A DNA stretch of 64,000 nt from Alphaproteobacteria bacterium MarineAlpha5_Bin5 (GTDB lineage: Bacteria > Pseudomonadota > Alphaproteobacteria > HIMB59 > GCA-002718135). Within the stretch, counting starts at the first letter, position 1, and each line of letters starts with the position of its first letter. The notes beneath the pieces were generated by a model that worked only from the letters and a program-made list of their open reading frames with translations, had not been told where the DNA came from and ran no database searches. The position numbers and the translations under genes were made by a program. Location: the NCBI GenBank assembly GCA_002938205.1, contig PTKZ01000001.1, positions 62,001 through 126,000 on the forward strand, in the 5' to 3' direction. Positions 51,295 to 60,295 of this stretch are shown piece after piece.

Positions 51295-52422
51295 ATGACA
51301 TCTATTTTAACAACGCATGTAGGAAGTTTACCTCGCTCTAAAGAATTAGCAGAATTATTGTTTAAAAAAGATAAAGGCGATTCATTTGATAATAATTTAT
51401 TTCAAGATGTAGTACAAAAAAATGTAGAGCAGGTAGTTAATAAACAATTAGATGTTGGTATAGATTTTGTTAGTGATGGAGAAATGAGTAAAATAAGCTA
51501 TGCTACTTATGTGAAAGATCGACTACATGGTTTTTCTGGGGAAAGTGAAAGAAAGGCACCTGCAGATTTAGATGATTATCCAAACTATAAAGAAAAAATA
51601 GCAAAAAGTGGTGACACTCCCACATATACACGTCCATGTTGTACAAGTAATTTGGAGGTGAAGGATGATAATTCTCTAAATAAAGATATTGAAAATTTTA
51701 GCAAAGCTTTACAAAAATCAAATTATGATAGAGGTTTTATGAACGCTGCATCTCCAGGAGTAATCTCAGTATTTATGCCAAATAAATTTTATAAGAATGA
51801 TGATGAATATTTGGAAAAATTATCTTTCCTTATGTCAAAAGAATATAAAGCAATAACAAAAGCTAATATTCAATTACAATTAGATTGTCCTGACTTAGCT
51901 CTAGCAAGACATATGAGTTATAAATCTTTATCAGATGAAGATTTTTTAAAAAGAGCAGAAAAACAAATTGAATATTTGAATAATTCATTAGTTGATGTAC
52001 CAAACGATATGATACGCATGCATATATGTTGGGGTAATTATGAAGGTCCTCACACTCATGATATTAGTTTAGAAAAAATACTTCCAATAATTTTAAAAGC
52101 AAAAGTGAAATATTTTTTAATTGAATCTTCAAATCCTAGACATTCGCATGAATGGAAAATATTTAAAGATATTAAACTTCCTAAAGATAAAATTCTTGTC
52201 CCTGGCTTAATTGACTCTACGTCAAATTTTATAGAACATCCAGAAGTAGTAGCTGATAGATTGATTCAATTTTCAACAGTGATTCCAAAAGAACAATTAA
52301 TGGCAGGAACAGATTGTGGTTTTAGTACATTTGCTGGCTTTGGGAAAATAGATGAAAATATATGTTATGAGAAACTCCGTGCATTAGTTGAGGGCACTAA
52401 ACTCGCTTCAAAAGTTATCTAA
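51295..52422 (+). CDS. Cobalamin-independent methionine synthase (MetE C-terminal)-like protein
   Basis: LTTHVGSLPRS, DVGIDFVSDGEMSK, HICWGNYEGPHTHDI, AGTDCGFSTFAGFG zinc-site region. Confidence 0.85.
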   Translation: MTSILTTHVGSLPRSKELAELLFKKDKGDSFDNNLFQDVVQKNVEQVVNKQLDVGIDFVSDGEMSKISYATYVKDRLHGFSGESERKAPADLDDYPNYKEKIAKSGDTPTYTRPCCTSNLEVKDDNSLNKDIENFSKALQKSNYDRGFMNAASPGVISVFMPNKFYKNDDEYLEKLSFLMSKEYKAITKANIQLQLDCPDLALARHMSYKSLSDEDFLKRAEKQIEYLNNSLVDVPNDMIRMHICWGNYEGPHTHDISLEKILPIILKAKVKYFLIESSNPRHSHEWKIFKDIKLPKDKILVPGLIDSTSNFIEHPEVVADRLIQFSTVIPKEQLMAGTDCGFSTFAGFGKIDENICYEKLRALVEGTKLASKVI

Positions 52423-53427
52423 TTACTGATTTAAAAATTTTGCTCTTTCTAAAAGATCCACTCCTAGTTTTTTTAAAAAATGTAAATGATCTATAAAGAT
52501 CCAATTTTCAGCTAATTTATCTCCGTCTCTTCGATATAAGTCTACAACTCTCATTTCTGATTCAATATAACTAGTATTTGTTAAACCCAAATATTCTCCT
52601 TTTGGTTTCATAATTAAATTTGGCCACCCAAACCATCCACCTAGATCGTCTTCAGAACTACTAAGTATGTGTCCATTGAATCGCACAAACTCTAAACCAT
52701 CTTGAAATGGTTTAGTGTGACCTTTTTGATAACCTTCAATAGTATAAGAAGCTCCTATACCTCCTGGTCCCCACCAAATCATATCATTATGCCAATCTAA
52801 TTCTAATTCTTTTTTATAAGATTGCATTTTAGATCCTTTAACAAGTCGATCCCGCATTCTGTGAATCAAATCTAATGTTTTTTGACTTTCATTTTGATTA
52901 GAAATATCAAATTTTAAACCTTTATGGTTCATTGGTCCTGGCGTAACACAAACAAGACCTGTAGATTCAGGAATCACAGAAAGACCTAGTTGCTGCATAA
53001 AATTCATTACATCTAAAAAAATAGCTCCTTCAGTAATTTTGTTATTTTCAACTTTATAAAATTCTGCAAATCTTAACAAAATAGATTTATAATTAGGTTT
53101 AAGGCCTAAAAATGATTTATTAAAAACACCCATGAAATGACCCATACTTGAGATCCATTTACCTTCATTTTTATCAAGTGAATTTATCCCCGCATAAAAT
53201 ATATCTAATCGACGTTGTATAGGTGAAAATGAATCTTTAATTGGTTTCCAAAGATTATTTGCAACAAAATCTGCACTACCTAGTTCGTTGAAAGGATGTG
53301 TACACTTCATACAAAAATCCTCTGATGCATATTTAGAGATAACTTCTGATAAAGACTCAATGTTACAACTATCTATTTCATTGAAATAATCTAATACTAA
53401 TTTTTTTTCTGCTTGAAGATCTGTCAT
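52423..53427 (-). CDS. SnoaL/NTF2-like protein, two domains (C)
   Basis: LDWHNDMIWWGPGGIGASYTIEGYQKGHTKPFQDGL. Confidence 0.75.
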   Translation of the reverse strand: MTDLQAEKKLVLDYFNEIDSCNIESLSEVISKYASEDFCMKCTHPFNELGSADFVANNLWKPIKDSFSPIQRRLDIFYAGINSLDKNEGKWISSMGHFMGVFNKSFLGLKPNYKSILLRFAEFYKVENNKITEGAIFLDVMNFMQQLGLSVIPESTGLVCVTPGPMNHKGLKFDISNQNESQKTLDLIHRMRDRLVKGSKMQSYKKELELDWHNDMIWWGPGGIGASYTIEGYQKGHTKPFQDGLEFVRFNGHILSSSEDDLGGWFGWPNLIMKPKGEYLGLTNTSYIESEMRVVDLYRRDGDKLAENWIFIDHLHFLKKLGVDLLERAKFLNQ

Positions 53428-53464
53428 TTCATTTTGATTATATTAATAAGCCAAAAAAGACAAT

Positions 53465-53480
53465 ATTCATTTTTTTGAAT
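53465..53480. promoter_or_regulatory. Candidate LacI-family operator ATTCA-N6-TGAAT (site 2)
   Basis: ATTCATTTTTTTGAAT in the divergent region between 53427(-) and 53535(+). Confidence 0.65.
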
Positions 53481-53534
53481 AAAATTTCATTGCTTTGAAA
53501 TATTTTTAAATGTATCTCAATATAAATACAAATT

Positions 53535-54671
53535 ATGAAAATTAAAAAAATTAAAGATAAAAGACCAAAAGCTCTCCAAGATCATCATATGCCTAAGAGT
53601 TATGATATTTCATTAAAAGCATATGGAGGTGGAGGAACAGAAAAATCTTTAAATCCAAAACCAAAAAAACTTAAACATCAATCAATGAAGGGATTTGAAG
53701 CCCAATACAAAAATATCATAGATTATATAGTGAGGATAACGTATCAAATATGGGAAGAAAAAAATATTGGGTATATCTATGATACATACAGTAAAGATTG
53801 CACAGTTTGGGATGAATTTGGTTTGCAATCTGGATCTGAAAAAATAGTAGCTGATACAGTACACACAAATAATGCCTTTCCAGATATTAGATTATTTGCA
53901 GATGAAGTTATTTGGGCAGGAGATGAAAATTCAAGTTTTCATACATCGCACAGAACAATTATTACTGGCACAAATACTGGATTTAGCAAATTTTCCAAAC
54001 CCACTGGTAAAAAAGTAAGATTATTTTGTATTGCAAATTGTGTAGCAAAAAATAATGAAATTTATTATGAAAATGTTGTGTACGATACTGCAGGTTTAAT
54101 TAAACAGCTTGGCTTGGATCTAAATCAAATTGCCAAACAACTTGTCGATGAAGGAATTGCTGGACCATATGCCCCTCATTTTAAAAAATCTAAGCCAAAA
54201 AGAAATATTACTAAATTAAAGCCAATAAGTTTTGATATTCCTGATAAAATTAAAAATGTAAGACAATTTGTTCATGCAGTTTATGATACAATTTGGAATA
54301 GAAGAAATTTTTCTGCAATAAACAAAGCTTACTCGAACAACGTTGAATTTGAAGGTTCAACTGGTCGTAAATTTAAAGGTATAAAACAACTAAGAAGTTT
54401 TATCATTTCTATGATTTCTGCTTTTCCAGATCTGGCATTAAGTATTGAAGATTTATATTGGATGGGAAATTTACATGATGGTTATTTAGTATCAGTACGT
54501 TGGGGTGCGGTTGGAACTCACAAAGGAAATAGCGTTTATGGACTGCCAACTAATAGAGAATGTTATCTTTGGGGAATTACTCAATGGGAAATAAAAAATA
54601 ATAAGATAATTAGAGAGTGGACTGGCTTTAATGAGCTAGCGATATTAATGCAACTGTTAGGAAATCAATAA
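53535..54671 (+). CDS. SnoaL/NTF2-like protein, two domains with N-terminal extension (D)
   Basis: MKGFEAQYKNIIDYIVRITYQIWEEKNIGYI and second domain NVRQFVHAVYDTIWNRRNFSAI. Confidence 0.75.
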   Translation: MKIKKIKDKRPKALQDHHMPKSYDISLKAYGGGGTEKSLNPKPKKLKHQSMKGFEAQYKNIIDYIVRITYQIWEEKNIGYIYDTYSKDCTVWDEFGLQSGSEKIVADTVHTNNAFPDIRLFADEVIWAGDENSSFHTSHRTIITGTNTGFSKFSKPTGKKVRLFCIANCVAKNNEIYYENVVYDTAGLIKQLGLDLNQIAKQLVDEGIAGPYAPHFKKSKPKRNITKLKPISFDIPDKIKNVRQFVHAVYDTIWNRRNFSAINKAYSNNVEFEGSTGRKFKGIKQLRSFIISMISAFPDLALSIEDLYWMGNLHDGYLVSVRWGAVGTHKGNSVYGLPTNRECYLWGITQWEIKNNKIIREWTGFNELAILMQLLGNQ

Positions 54672-55091
54672 ATGAGTGCTGAATTTAACAAAAAATTAGT
54701 TGAGGATATGTATATTGCTCTTAATACAAAAAATTTAGATGCACACGATAAATATTGGCATCAAGATATGATTTGGCATGGACCTCCAGGATTTGGAGAT
54801 ATACATGGTTTAGAAAATTTTAAAAAGCAAGTAATGAAACCTTTTTATGCAGCTTTCCCAGATTATTATGTAGAAAATGATATTGTTGTGGCAGATGAAA
54901 ATTGGGCAAGTGCTACAGGTTATTTAACAGGTACACACAATGGTACATATTTAGATATTGAGCCAACTGGGAAACCCATCAAGATGCAATTTTCTGATTT
55001 TTGGTTAATTAAAGAAGGTAAATTTTCTGAAAATTTTGTCATGGTTGATAATTATTCAGTTTTACAACAAATGGGAATCAAATTTAAATAA
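54672..55091 (+). CDS. SnoaL-like protein, single domain (E)
   Basis: KYWHQDMIWHGPPGFGDIHGLENFKKQVMKPFYAAFPDYYV. Confidence 0.82.
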   Translation: MSAEFNKKLVEDMYIALNTKNLDAHDKYWHQDMIWHGPPGFGDIHGLENFKKQVMKPFYAAFPDYYVENDIVVADENWASATGYLTGTHNGTYLDIEPTGKPIKMQFSDFWLIKEGKFSENFVMVDNYSVLQQMGIKFK

Positions 55092-55095
55092 ATTA

Positions 55096-56100
55096 TTATT
55101 TAGTAGTTTTTCTTTTTATAAATTTTCCTTCTATCAAATGATTCGAAGGTTCAAAATCAGGGTCTTGAATATATTCATCAATTAATTGAGTTACTAGTTT
55201 TGACATTTGTCTAATAGGTTGTTTTATCGTGCTTAATTTATATGATTCCCAATTTGCCATCAACATATCATCAAACCCTATAACTTCAATTTGACTTGGA
55301 ATTTTATATTTTGTTTTATCTTTAATAAAATCCATACATCCAAAAGCCATTGTGTCATCTGCACAAAAGATAGCTGAAATATTTTTATTTTGTAAAATTT
55401 TTTCTGCAGCTTGATAACCTCCTTCATAGGTGAAATTACCTTTTTCAGAAATTAATTTAATATCTTTAAAATTTTTAATATAGTTTTTAAAACCTTTACA
55501 TCTTTCTTCACTTACAAAAGTTCCTTTTGGTCCTTCTACTATGCCTATGTTTTTATGTTTATTTTGATTTAAATGTTGAGCAACTAGTTCTCCACCATTT
55601 CGATGATTACAGCCAACTGAACTAGTGGTTGGTATTGTAAAATTTCGGTTGTAGGCAATAACTTGAATTTTTTGTTCATTACAACTCGCTACAAATTTAT
55701 CTGTTGGTTTTGAAGCAGTTATAATAGCTATCAATTTATCTTTAAGGTGTGGTCTTATTAGTTTTTCATCTAACTCTTCACTATCATCAGTTGTAATAAG
55801 TAATATTCGATAATTTTTATTTCTAAGAGCTTCATGTAATTCTGTTAACACTTCGGGATAATATCGATTTGTAATATACGGTAAGATAACTCCAACTAAT
55901 CCACTATCAATTGAAGTTGTTGAATTATGCAATAAATTTTGAGCTTTATAACCTAGTTTTTTTGCAGCTTCAATAACACGCAGTTTAGTTCTATTTGAGA
56001 TACTTGCCCCCTTTGTAAAACACCTTGAAACTGCAGATTGCGAAACTCCAGCCAAACTAGCTACATCCTGAGAAGTAGCCATTTTTATGTTCTTTTTCAT
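55096..56100 (-). CDS. LacI-family transcriptional regulator
   Basis: MATSQDVASLAGVSQSAVSRCFTKGASISNRTKLRVIEAAKKLGY; periplasmic-binding-like C-terminus; start MKKNIKMATSQ at 56100, ORF track extends to 56136. Confidence 0.94.
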   Translation of the reverse strand: MKKNIKMATSQDVASLAGVSQSAVSRCFTKGASISNRTKLRVIEAAKKLGYKAQNLLHNSTTSIDSGLVGVILPYITNRYYPEVLTELHEALRNKNYRILLITTDDSEELDEKLIRPHLKDKLIAIITASKPTDKFVASCNEQKIQVIAYNRNFTIPTTSSVGCNHRNGGELVAQHLNQNKHKNIGIVEGPKGTFVSEERCKGFKNYIKNFKDIKLISEKGNFTYEGGYQAAEKILQNKNISAIFCADDTMAFGCMDFIKDKTKYKIPSQIEVIGFDDMLMANWESYKLSTIKQPIRQMSKLVTQLIDEYIQDPDFEPSNHLIEGKFIKRKTTK

Positions 56101-56130
56101 TTTGACTCCATATATTATCCCCATCAAAAT

Positions 56131-56146
56131 ATTCAAATACTTGAAT
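56131..56146. promoter_or_regulatory. Candidate LacI-family operator ATTCA-N6-TGAAT (site 3)
   Basis: ATTCAAATACTTGAAT between lacI-type gene start (56100, -) and ABC SBP start (56228, +). Confidence 0.68.
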
Positions 56147-56227
56147 AATTATTCATTCTATTGCAATATGAACTATTAATTGAAAAAGTGCATTTTGCAC
56201 GAAAAAAATATTTTAGGGGGGTATAAA

Positions 56228-57460
56228 ATGAAAAATATTTTTTACGCACTATTATTTTCACTTGTAAGTACTGGAATATTTGCTGCTGGTCCTTGTAATG
56301 TTTCAGGTGGAAAAATAAATATTCTTGCTAATGAGTTTACTACATACAGAATTTTTATGGATGAGGTAAAAAAATGTGCGGGATCAGAAGCAGATTTCAA
56401 TGTTACACACTCTGTTGATCATAACAAATTGCAAGTAGCAGCTTTATCAGCAAATCCTGCAGAGTTTTCAGCAAAACTTGTTACTAACGGCTCAATTACA
56501 ACACTAATGAATGACGGACTAATTCGTCCATTAGATGATTTAGTTGGAAAATACGGTGGTGATCTCATTAATGATAATCAAAAAATTACTATTGATGGAA
56601 AAATTTATGCTGTAGCTTTCATGGCTAATGCTCAACATCTTTGGTACAGAGAAAGTATTTTAAATGAGCTTGGTATTGCTGTTCCATCGACATATGAGGA
56701 AGTTATTGAGGCTTCAAAAAAAATTCAAGCATCTGGAAAAATGGCTAATCCATATGGAGCTGCTTTTCAAGCAGGCTGGAATTTAGGTCAAGAATTTGTT
56801 AATATGTATTTAGGGCATGGAGGAGAGTTTTTTAAAGCTGGATCAGCTGAACTAAATATTAATAATGATCAAGGTATTGCAACTTTGAATATGCTTAAAA
56901 GGCTTACTGAAGTAGCTAATCCAGATTTCTTAACACAAGATACTAATGCTGTTAAAGAAGAATGGGAATCAGGAAACTTAGCTTTAATGCACATTTGGAA
57001 CTCAGGTGCAGCATCTATATTAGATGATGAGGGTGATCAAATGATTAAAGCTGATACTAGACTGGCCCCTTCTCCTTCAGTTGCAGGTGGAAGCAAACCA
57101 GCAACAACACTTTGGTGGGATGGATTTGGAATTGCCACAAATACTTCGGATGAAGAAGCTGAAGCATCTTTTAGAGCTTTATTAGGTGCTGCTACATCAA
57201 CAGAAATGGCTAATAATAATCCAAATGCAACTATTTGGTTAATTAAAGGTTATTCACCTGGTGATACTGCTGGTCCTGTTGTAGATGCTGCAAACAGAGG
57301 TGCTACTCCTTATCCAAGCTTACCACATATGAGCTTGTTACATGGTGCATTGTCTACTGAGATAGTTGAATTTTTACAAGGAAATGAATCTGCTCAAAAA
57401 GCACTAGATGATGTAGAAGCTGCATATATTGCAAAAGCTGAAGAACAAGGTTTTCTATAA
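56228..57460 (+). CDS. Carbohydrate-type ABC transporter substrate-binding protein
   Basis: Signal peptide MKNIFYALLFSLVSTGIFAA; AFMANAQHLWYRESILNELGIAVPSTYEEVIEASKKI; GGGGGT upstream of ATG 56228, ORF track starts at 56180. Confidence 0.92.
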   Translation: MKNIFYALLFSLVSTGIFAAGPCNVSGGKINILANEFTTYRIFMDEVKKCAGSEADFNVTHSVDHNKLQVAALSANPAEFSAKLVTNGSITTLMNDGLIRPLDDLVGKYGGDLINDNQKITIDGKIYAVAFMANAQHLWYRESILNELGIAVPSTYEEVIEASKKIQASGKMANPYGAAFQAGWNLGQEFVNMYLGHGGEFFKAGSAELNINNDQGIATLNMLKRLTEVANPDFLTQDTNAVKEEWESGNLALMHIWNSGAASILDDEGDQMIKADTRLAPSPSVAGGSKPATTLWWDGFGIATNTSDEEAEASFRALLGAATSTEMANNNPNATIWLIKGYSPGDTAGPVVDAANRGATPYPSLPHMSLLHGALSTEIVEFLQGNESAQKALDDVEAAYIAKAEEQGFL

Positions 57461-57478
57461 ATCTTATTTATTTACATT

Positions 57479-57504
57479 AGAGTGGAACATTTATGTTCCA
57501 CTCT
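57479..57504 (+). terminator. Perfect 11-bp intercistronic hairpin between ABC SBP and permease genes
   Basis: AGAGTGGAACA-TTTA-TGTTCCACTCT followed by TTATTTAA. Confidence 0.78.
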
Positions 57505-57540
57505 TTATTTAATATACATATATAATGCATCATCAATATA

Positions 57541-58569
57541 ATGCCTCATAAAACTTTCTTTTGGTTTTTTTTCCCTAGTGGTCTGGCAATGTTACTTTTT
57601 ATTGGGTTGCCCATAATATCAAGCTTCTTTCAATCTCTACATATCGAGAATGAACAAATTTTAATGGAAGTAGAAAATTGTGATGTATTTGGATGTAAAA
57701 CAGAAGTCAGGGTAGATCTGGATGCAACCAAAAAAATAGAAGAAGAAAACCCACTTGGAAGATTTAATGGATTTGGAACCTATTCTGATAGAAATCATCT
57801 TGCCTTTGATGAAATTAATGACGCCTGGAAAGTTTCTTCATCCTATAATGAATTCTTTGACATAGTTTTAAATTTACCATTTTATAAAGCGCTCTTATTT
57901 ACAATAACTTTTTGTTTTACTGTAACTCCACCTGTAATTGTTTTAGGATTTATTGTAGCTTTAAGTATAAACACAATATCTAAATCTATTAAAGGTCCAA
58001 CTATATTTGGAACAATTTTACCAATGATTGTTACGCCCTTAATTGGATCATTAGTTTTGTTTTGGATGATAGATGCTAAAGGCATATTAGGAGCAACCAT
58101 TCAAAATATTTTTGAAGATCCAAATTTATCTTTAAAATCTTCAAGTGAATTAACATGGATAACTCTAATTATTTATGGGATATGGCATAACACCCCTTTT
58201 GCTTTTGTTGTTTTTTATGCAGCATTGCAAACAGTACCTCTTGATCCACTTGAGGCAGCTATAATAGATGGGGCATCAAGATATCAAAGGGTTAGATACA
58301 TTGTAATACCTCATTTATATCCTGTGGCTACTTTCATAATGTTAATTTGTTTAATGGATAATTTTCGAGTTTTTGAACCTATTATTGGTTTTAAGGCAGA
58401 GGGTGCAGCTCAATCACTTTCATGGTTGATATATTCTGATTTGAGAAATGAAAGTATTATGTTGTTTGGATCCGCAGGAGCAACCTCAATGCTTACAATT
58501 ATAGGAGTTGGTTTATTGTTAACCCCGGTTTTAATTAGAACTTGGAAAGAATTTAAAACAGAGAGATAA
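57541..58569 (+). CDS. Sugar ABC transporter permease (MalF/UgpA-like)
   Basis: EAAIIDGASRYQRVRYIVIPHLYPV EAA motif; multiple TM helices. Confidence 0.92.
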   Translation: MPHKTFFWFFFPSGLAMLLFIGLPIISSFFQSLHIENEQILMEVENCDVFGCKTEVRVDLDATKKIEEENPLGRFNGFGTYSDRNHLAFDEINDAWKVSSSYNEFFDIVLNLPFYKALLFTITFCFTVTPPVIVLGFIVALSINTISKSIKGPTIFGTILPMIVTPLIGSLVLFWMIDAKGILGATIQNIFEDPNLSLKSSSELTWITLIIYGIWHNTPFAFVVFYAALQTVPLDPLEAAIIDGASRYQRVRYIVIPHLYPVATFIMLICLMDNFRVFEPIIGFKAEGAAQSLSWLIYSDLRNESIMLFGSAGATSMLTIIGVGLLLTPVLIRTWKEFKTER

Positions 58570-58570
58570 A

Positions 58571-59452
58571 ATGGAGTCTAAAATAAACAAATATTCTAAA
58601 CAATTAATAATTTTAAATAGTATTTTTATTATTTTTTGGTTAGTGATTTCTGTTTTTCCTTTCATTTGGACTTTTTGGGGCTCTTTCAAAGTTAAAGCTG
58701 ATTTTTTCTCAAGAGCTGATTGGATGTATGCAGTGAATGGTTTCCATACATTTATAGAAACAGGTTCAACATCTACTCTAATTGCATATATTGACTCTTG
58801 GACTGAAGGAGAATTTTGGAGAGCAGCAAAGAATACTATAATTATTACTGTATCGGTTGTTACAATTTCATTGTTTTTAGGAACTTTAGGAGCATATGCT
58901 CTTTCAAGGTCTACTTATAAATATACTTTTTGGATTTTAATTGCTGCACTAATTTTTAGAGCAATGCCTCATATTACGCTTGTTTCTGGTTATCTTTTCC
59001 CTTTTTTTCAACTAAACATTTGGGGAATACTTCCAACTACAATTATTGTTTTGGTAGCAATTAACCAACCATTTACTCTATGGTTGTTATATTCATTTTT
59101 CAAAACTGTGCCTAAAGAACTTGATGAAAGTGCTCTAATAGATGGATGTTCATATTTTCAAGCTTTTCGATATGTTATTATGCCCGTTATGTGGCCTGGT
59201 GTCATTACTGCTGGGCTTTTTAGTTTAATGTTAGCATACAATGATTTTACGGTAACATCACTCTTACTTAATCAACAAAATTATACTATGGTTCCAAAGA
59301 TAAATGCATATTTAGGAACTGTTGAGTATGGTGGTAATTATATGTGGGCAGTTGCTTGTGTAGTTTCTGCAACAGCTCCACTATTTATGATAATAATGTT
59401 TTTTCAACGTCAACTTATTAGTGGCTTAACTACTGGAGCAGTTAAAGGTTAG
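58571..59452 (+). CDS. Sugar ABC transporter permease (MalG/UgpE-like)
   Basis: ESALIDGCSYFQAFRYVIMPVMWPGVITAGLFS EAA-type motif. Confidence 0.92.
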   Translation: MESKINKYSKQLIILNSIFIIFWLVISVFPFIWTFWGSFKVKADFFSRADWMYAVNGFHTFIETGSTSTLIAYIDSWTEGEFWRAAKNTIIITVSVVTISLFLGTLGAYALSRSTYKYTFWILIAALIFRAMPHITLVSGYLFPFFQLNIWGILPTTIIVLVAINQPFTLWLLYSFFKTVPKELDESALIDGCSYFQAFRYVIMPVMWPGVITAGLFSLMLAYNDFTVTSLLLNQQNYTMVPKINAYLGTVEYGGNYMWAVACVVSATAPLFMIIMFFQRQLISGLTTGAVKG

Positions 59453-59468
59453 AAGAAAATTAATATAA

Positions 59469-59528
59469 ATGCTATATCGTTATTTTGATGATAAAAAAGA
59501 TGTTATTGCAGAAATTAAAAAAGATTAA
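59469..59528 (+). CDS. Possible 19-aa micro-ORF overlapping the SDR start
   Basis: MLYRYFDDKKDVIAEIKKD*, stop TAA overlaps SDR ATG as TAATG; AGAAGAAA upstream. Confidence 0.3.
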   Translation: MLYRYFDDKKDVIAEIKKD

Positions 59529-60295
59529 TGTACTTACAAAAAACAGAAGTAAAAAATAAAGTAGCGCTTGTAACAGGGGCTGGTAAAGGTTTAGGAAAAG
59601 CATGTTCTATTGCTTTAGCTGAGGCAGGAGCGAATCTCATTATATTAAGTCGAACGAAATCAGATTTAATTAAAGTTGAAAAACATATAATGAAATTAAA
59701 TAGAAAATGTCGATCAATCGTATGTGATATAACAGATTATAAAGATGTAAAGAAAACATTTTCCTCAATATCCAAGTTAGATATTCTTGTTAACAATGCT
59801 GGTACAAATAGACCTGAGTATTTTACGAAAATTAAAAAAAAGGATATGGATTATGTTGTTGATTTGAATGTAAAAGCTGCATTTCATGTAGCGCAACTTG
59901 CTTCAAAAATAATGTTAAAATCAAAAAATCGAAAGAAAATTGGCGGTTCCATAATTAACATGTCTTCTCAATTAGGAAAAGTTGGTGCTCCGCTTCGAAG
60001 TGTTTACAATATGACAAAATTTGGAATTGAAGGGTTAACCAAAGGAATGGCAGTGGATTTAGCTAAACATAACATTCGCGTCAATTCAGTTTGTCCCACT
60101 TTTGTTAAAACTCCTATGGTTGAAAGGTTTTTTACAGATAAAGAATTTATGAAATCTGTTATAAAAAATATTCCTTTAGGTAGGATAGGTTCTGAAAGTG
60201 ATATTGCAACAGCTGTTGTTTATCTTGCTTCTAATGCTTCATCGATGATTACAGGATCATCGTTAGTAATTGATGGTGGCTGGACTGCAAAATAA
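59528..60295 (+). CDS. Short-chain dehydrogenase/reductase
   Basis: KVALVTGAGKGLGKACSIALAEAGA, LVNNAGTNRPE, YNMTKFGIEGLTKGMAVD. Confidence 0.93.
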   Translation: MYLQKTEVKNKVALVTGAGKGLGKACSIALAEAGANLIILSRTKSDLIKVEKHIMKLNRKCRSIVCDITDYKDVKKTFSSISKLDILVNNAGTNRPEYFTKIKKKDMDYVVDLNVKAAFHVAQLASKIMLKSKNRKKIGGSIINMSSQLGKVGAPLRSVYNMTKFGIEGLTKGMAVDLAKHNIRVNSVCPTFVKTPMVERFFTDKEFMKSVIKNIPLGRIGSESDIATAVVYLASNASSMITGSSLVIDGGWTAK

